Of a stretch of 64,000 nucleotides of DNA, positions 61,086-64,000 are shown one piece after another. Position numbers and translations under genes: made by a program. The number at the start of each line of letters is the position of its first letter. The first letter of the stretch is position 1. The DNA lies in the NCBI GenBank assembly GCA_021816725.1, contig JAKAXD010000001.1, positions 248,001 to 312,000 on the forward strand, in the 5' to 3' direction. The notes below the pieces were generated by a model. That model ran no database searches. It saw only the letters and a list, made by a program, of their open reading frames with translations, and was not told the DNA's origin. Origin of the DNA: Thermoplasmata archaeon (GTDB lineage: Archaea > Thermoplasmatota > Thermoplasmata > Thermoplasmatales > GCA-001856825).

Positions 61086-62165
61086 TTATTCCTCAACTTT
61101 CTTGAAGAATGAACTGCCGCTTGACCTGGGTTCTGTATCAGCTTGGGATGATATGATTCCTTTAGTAGTAATCTTGAAGTAAAATGGATATGGATTGTAT
61201 GACCCTCCCCTCATCTTGACAATCGTTGCCTTCCTTAGACCTGACGTGGGGTCATCCACTTCTAGCTTGATCACGCCAGAAACAAAATACTCTTCTATTC
61301 CGTACATGCTGAGGTCGCTCTTCATAACGGGGCTAGTTACGATAAGGTATGTATCTGGAATTGCAAGGTTCATTATAAACTGATTTACAAAGTCGTCATT
61401 TTCCACAATCATTGGCGTTATTGGGTCAATTGCGAGTCTCGATATTCTCGATTCCGCTATTATTCTCTTTATTTCTCCCGTTAGTTTGGAAATATATCTT
61501 TCCCTGCTTTTTAAGCTTTCTAGAACCCCTTCCTTCAGCTCTCTGATTCTATCCGAAAGTTCGATTACTTCTATCATTCCTTCTTTATAATATTCTTCAA
61601 ATCCAAATGTAAAAGTTTTGGCATTAGCTATGTATTCAGATCCTCTTGTATCGGTAAGTATTATTGCGCCTCTCTCTCCTATTATTGCCCCTTCTACTAG
61701 AAATTGTGTGCAAGTGGTGGTCTTCCCTACTCCTGTTTTCCCTGCGATCATGTATACGTTTCCTCTTCGCATTGCTCCGCCCAGGGATTCATCCAACTCT
61801 TTCACACCAAAGACGACAGATTTTGACCTTGTTACATTACGCTGATCTATGGTGACTATATTGTACATATGCACCAAATTCGTTTCTGTCTGATCGAGGT
61901 CTTTTTCGATAACAAGAGCTTTAAGAGAAATCCCACAGTCCCCTGCAATAGCGTTGAACTTCATGATGTCACTTACAAGATCGTCGGAGATGCCCTTTAA
62001 AACAGCGACTTTAACGCTCTCGTCCTTTTTTGACGTTACTACAAGATCGAACTTATGTACCGCGCCAGATTTGCCAGTTATCTTAGCGTCCGCAGCCCAA
62101 GTAAACTCGCTATCGAGTTCAAATTCTTCTGCTACCCTTTGAACATTTATTGATTCAACTGGCAT
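61086..62165 (-). CDS. RecA/KaiC-type ATPase with N-terminal nuclease-like (Mrr/archaeal restriction-fold) domain
   Basis: 359 residues. Residues 1-108 (TWAADAKITGKSGAVHKFDLVVTS, KVAVLKG, ALVIEKDLDQTE, YNIVTIDQ) follow the beta-alpha order of Mrr-like restriction-endonuclease folds. D40 is present, but the Glu expected before the strand-end Lys is absent, so cleavage is doubtful. Residues 115-340 are a KaiC/RadA-like ATPase: VFGVKELDESLGGAMRRGNVY, Walker A GKTGVGKT (142-149), Walker B SRLAIDPITPMIVEN, and VKMRGGSYNPYPFYFKITTKGI, which resembles the KaiC/GvpD group. A role in signalling, archaellum-like regulation or DNA metabolism cannot be told apart. It is convergent with the surface protein gene. 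Confidence 0.75.
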   Translation of the reverse strand: MPVESINVQRVAEEFELDSEFTWAADAKITGKSGAVHKFDLVVTSKKDESVKVAVLKGISDDLVSDIMKFNAIAGDCGISLKALVIEKDLDQTETNLVHMYNIVTIDQRNVTRSKSVVFGVKELDESLGGAMRRGNVYMIAGKTGVGKTTTCTQFLVEGAIIGERGAIILTDTRGSEYIANAKTFTFGFEEYYKEGMIEVIELSDRIRELKEGVLESLKSRERYISKLTGEIKRIIAESRISRLAIDPITPMIVENDDFVNQFIMNLAIPDTYLIVTSPVMKSDLSMYGIEEYFVSGVIKLEVDDPTSGLRKATIVKMRGGSYNPYPFYFKITTKGIISSQADTEPRSSGSSFFKKVEE

Positions 62166-62308
62166 TACGGAGTAGGAAAGGTTTTAGCAGATTTAATTCT
62201 TTCTCTATCCAAGCACTGCGAATATGTAAAAATTGAGCTTCTTAGCTTAAAAAATTTAAGTTAAGGCTAATACTGCAGTGATATAGGCATACGACACTAT
62301 CAGGTCAT

Positions 62309-63169
62309 TCAAATTATATGAAATTCAGACAGTTTCGTCTGGCTCTCCCTGTAATCATCTATGCTGTCCAGTCTAAAATCATTCTGATTTTCTAAGGATT
62401 CATACATTCTGACAAGAAATGACTTAAGCAAGCAGCTTGGGATGTGTACAATGCCCCTAAGCCTATCATTTTCGTGAAGTTCTATATATGATGCGAGGGG
62501 TATATGGTCTTTGTATACGCTTTCGATCAGAGTTGAAGTCGGACCTTTCGAAAAATCATATTTTTTGATTTCACTCGTGTCTTGAAGACTGTACATAATT
62601 CCTTCTAGCGGGTCCTTTGACTTTGCCTTCCACTCTGCTATGAACTCTTGGGTGCCTGATTTTGTGAAGCTAAAAGTAACAGCAGAAAGGGGAATTCTCC
62701 TGCTAATTTGATTAAGAACTTCAACAATTCCCTTGGATTTGTTCATTTGGATTTCCTCCAGCTGATCGTTGAGCGAAACTATCTTCCTAATTAGTTTTCC
62801 CACGTTTAAAAGATCAGATGAGTGAAATCTAAAACTTAAGAAAATATTCTTCCCCTTGACATAGACTTCCCCATCAGCAAGAGTTGGGACGAGCTGAGAA
62901 TTTTCGGCTATTGACCTTATGACCGCACTGTCAATTCTCTCCGTTATTTCCATCACATTTCCGACAATTATTGGATCAAAGCTAGCGAATAGGGCCCTTT
63001 CGTTTGCAGAAATATTGTCTAAGAAGAAGGTTACTTGAATTTCACCGTGGTTCATGAAAACATTTATGGGTACAGCGTTATCTTTCACAATTGTAGAAAG
63101 TATGTAACTGTTAATGGGCGTCGCAACAGTTAGAACCATGTCGAGTCTTTTGTCAATGGGTTGAACCAT
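62309..63169 (-). CDS. Uncharacterised soluble protein, paralogue of the divergent gene
   Basis: 286 residues with no helix of membrane type and no motif I recognise. The middle (GKNIFLSFRFHSSDLLNVGKLIRKI) and later parts match the divergent gene in order, both near DKRLD at the N-terminus. TTAATTATT on the minus strand is centred 26 nt before the ATG. Together with its partner it might form a two-protein regulator, but the sequence gives no DNA-binding motif. It lies 143 bp before the KaiC-like ATPase gene on the same strand. Confidence 0.65.
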   Translation of the reverse strand: MVQPIDKRLDMVLTVATPINSYILSTIVKDNAVPINVFMNHGEIQVTFFLDNISANERALFASFDPIIVGNVMEITERIDSAVIRSIAENSQLVPTLADGEVYVKGKNIFLSFRFHSSDLLNVGKLIRKIVSLNDQLEEIQMNKSKGIVEVLNQISRRIPLSAVTFSFTKSGTQEFIAEWKAKSKDPLEGIMYSLQDTSEIKKYDFSKGPTSTLIESVYKDHIPLASYIELHENDRLRGIVHIPSCLLKSFLVRMYESLENQNDFRLDSIDDYRESQTKLSEFHII

Positions 63170-63190
63170 CTAGACCTCTGAACCTTTCTT

Positions 63191-63239
63191 AATAATTAAC
63201 CATTTTCATTTGATGGATAAAAATCAATAAGTTTTAATT
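63191..63239. promoter_or_regulatory. Divergent promoter pair of the two paralogous genes
   Basis: Minus strand TTAATTATT (63191-63199) is 26 nt before ATG 63169. Plus strand TTTTAATT (63232-63239) is 25-26 nt before ATG 63261. Both transcripts would be leaderless; the 91-bp gap leaves room for one shared operator. Confidence 0.6.
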
Positions 63240-63260
63240 GGAGTGAGGAATTGACTCAAG

Positions 63261-64000
63261 ATGCTCTTAAGGGATCTAGATAAAAGGCTAGATACCGAGT
63301 GTAAGATAATATTTGCCAAAAATGACCGGGTATTTGACCTTTCCAAGGCTACTGGCCAGGTCTTTCAGGCTTTCCTGGACGATAGAGGAAGCGAGAAGCT
63401 ATGCCACGTCTATATCCCAAAGGATAAGCTATCTTTTGCCAGCAACTCTATGAGGTTCCTCACTCCAACTACCGAAAATGAAGGATTTATTGCAGCATCC
63501 GTTCCCATCGAGGACTCAATATTTGAGCTTTTCAGTCGACTGGAAGGGGTTTCTTCTACGTCATCTTTCGATATAACGGTGGAAAATGGTGACCTTACCG
63601 TAATTTTCAGATTTTATCACGATTCTATTTCAGAGATTTCGAACCAGCTTGTAAAGACTGAACTCCTAAAACACTTAATTAAAGAAATAAACATACAGCC
63701 AGCTGGCGGTCTTAAGGACAGATGCGACCATAAAAGTATGGAGTTTCCGGTTCGCGTACTTGTTTACTCAATACCATTTACAGAAATAAAGGGGAAAATT
63801 GCAAAATCGCTTTTCACTCAGGGTGCGATTGCTGAATCAGCTGCTGTTTTCACGCATGAAGTAGAGCCTAGGTTGATATTTTATGGTAAAAAGGATCTTA
63901 AGACTGATCTTAAACCAATATATAGGAATACGTCAATTTATGAACTTCCCTTTAAGTCGGTAGGGATGGAAACGTTTACCGTTCTGAATGAAATATTTAA
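63261..64000 (+). CDS. Uncharacterised protein, paralogue of the divergent gene (3' end outside the window)
   Basis: ATG 63261 opens a frame that stays open to the window end, about 246 residues (MLLRDLDKRLDTECKIIF at the start, YELPFKSVGMETFTVLNEI near the end). GDLTVIFRFYHDSISEISNQ and FPVRVLVYSIPFTEI align in order with GKNIFLSFRFHSSDLLNVGK and IPLSAVTFSFTKSGT of the divergent protein. No membrane helix or known motif is visible. The missing C-terminus could hold a domain, so function cannot be judged. The TATA-like box and leaderless start are clear. Confidence 0.7.
   Translation, partial: MLLRDLDKRLDTECKIIFAKNDRVFDLSKATGQVFQAFLDDRGSEKLCHVYIPKDKLSFASNSMRFLTPTTENEGFIAASVPIEDSIFELFSRLEGVSSTSSFDITVENGDLTVIFRFYHDSISEISNQLVKTELLKHLIKEINIQPAGGLKDRCDHKSMEFPVRVLVYSIPFTEIKGKIAKSLFTQGAIAESAAVFTHEVEPRLIFYGKKDLKTDLKPIYRNTSIYELPFKSVGMETFTVLNEIF

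Noticed and set aside
1..64000. CRISPR arrays, transposases, integrases, attachment sites, inverted-repeat ends.
   Set aside because: No regularly spaced direct repeats and no transposase or recombinase motifs in any frame I read. The only long repeats are protein-domain repeats in the surface genes.

Overview
The window is archaeal and gene-dense with no selenocysteine, CRISPR or insertion-sequence signature. Archaeal markers are a class-I release factor aRF1 with NIKS and GGQ motifs, archaeal-type eno-rps2 coupling, thermopsin, a MEMO-family protein, and a TATA-like box centred 24-28 nt before many start codons with no room for a 5' leader. Thermopsin, an oxidase operon carrying its own blue copper protein, and very large Ser/Thr/Asn-rich surface proteins with 'ETGLP..W.V' repeats point to an acidophilic heterotroph of the Thermoplasmata (Thermoplasmatales/Cuniculiplasma-like). 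That placement is inference from gene content, not from a marker-gene tree.

Layout. 1-9.5 kb: the start of an amino-acid permease, a class V aminotransferase-fold protein, an M17 leucyl aminopeptidase, a small membrane protein and a Na+/H+ antiporter separated by a perfect 10-1-10 palindrome, an ABC-2 exporter (ATPase plus permease), a haem-oxygenase-like di-iron protein and an SDR. 9.6-19.7 kb: a respiratory block. Rieske protein and cytochrome b run on the minus strand. A CPBP-like membrane protein and a 653-residue membrane ferredoxin of NapH/NosR type diverge from them. Convergent to these is an oxidase operon: small 2-TM protein, subunit II with CuA, subunit I, cupredoxin, haem O synthase and a 12-TM protein of unknown role. 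19.8-23.3 kb: PP2C phosphatase and an 825-residue thermopsin-family protein.

23.4-41 kb: a heterodimeric ABC exporter pair, an LhgO-like flavoprotein, small membrane and S51-like proteins, tRNA-Gln(CTG), an FKBP isomerase with aRF1, a secreted protein with an ABC-2 exporter, the tightly packed ppdK-eno-rps2 unit, MEMO, and a degenerate M24 protein coupled behind an S15/CocE hydrolase. 42.8-61 kb: three surface proteins of 1519, 3531 and 867 residues fill over 18 kb. The longest has about 30 Ig-like domains followed by five ETGL domains and a membrane anchor. The 1519-residue one carries a seven-bladed propeller inserted inside one ETGL domain. 61-64 kb: a RecA/KaiC-type ATPase with an N-terminal nuclease-like fold and two divergently transcribed proteins that look like distant paralogues, the second cut by the window end.

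Functionally, the respiratory block gives quinol to cytochrome b/Rieske to blue copper to haem-copper oxidase. Thermopsin, aminopeptidases, the S15 hydrolase, the permease and PPDK/enolase fit growth on peptides at low pH with gluconeogenesis. The surface proteins would form a large outer coat or adhesion layer. Start codons were chosen by combining TATA spacing, Shine-Dalgarno matches and family N-termini; several differ from the longest open frame.
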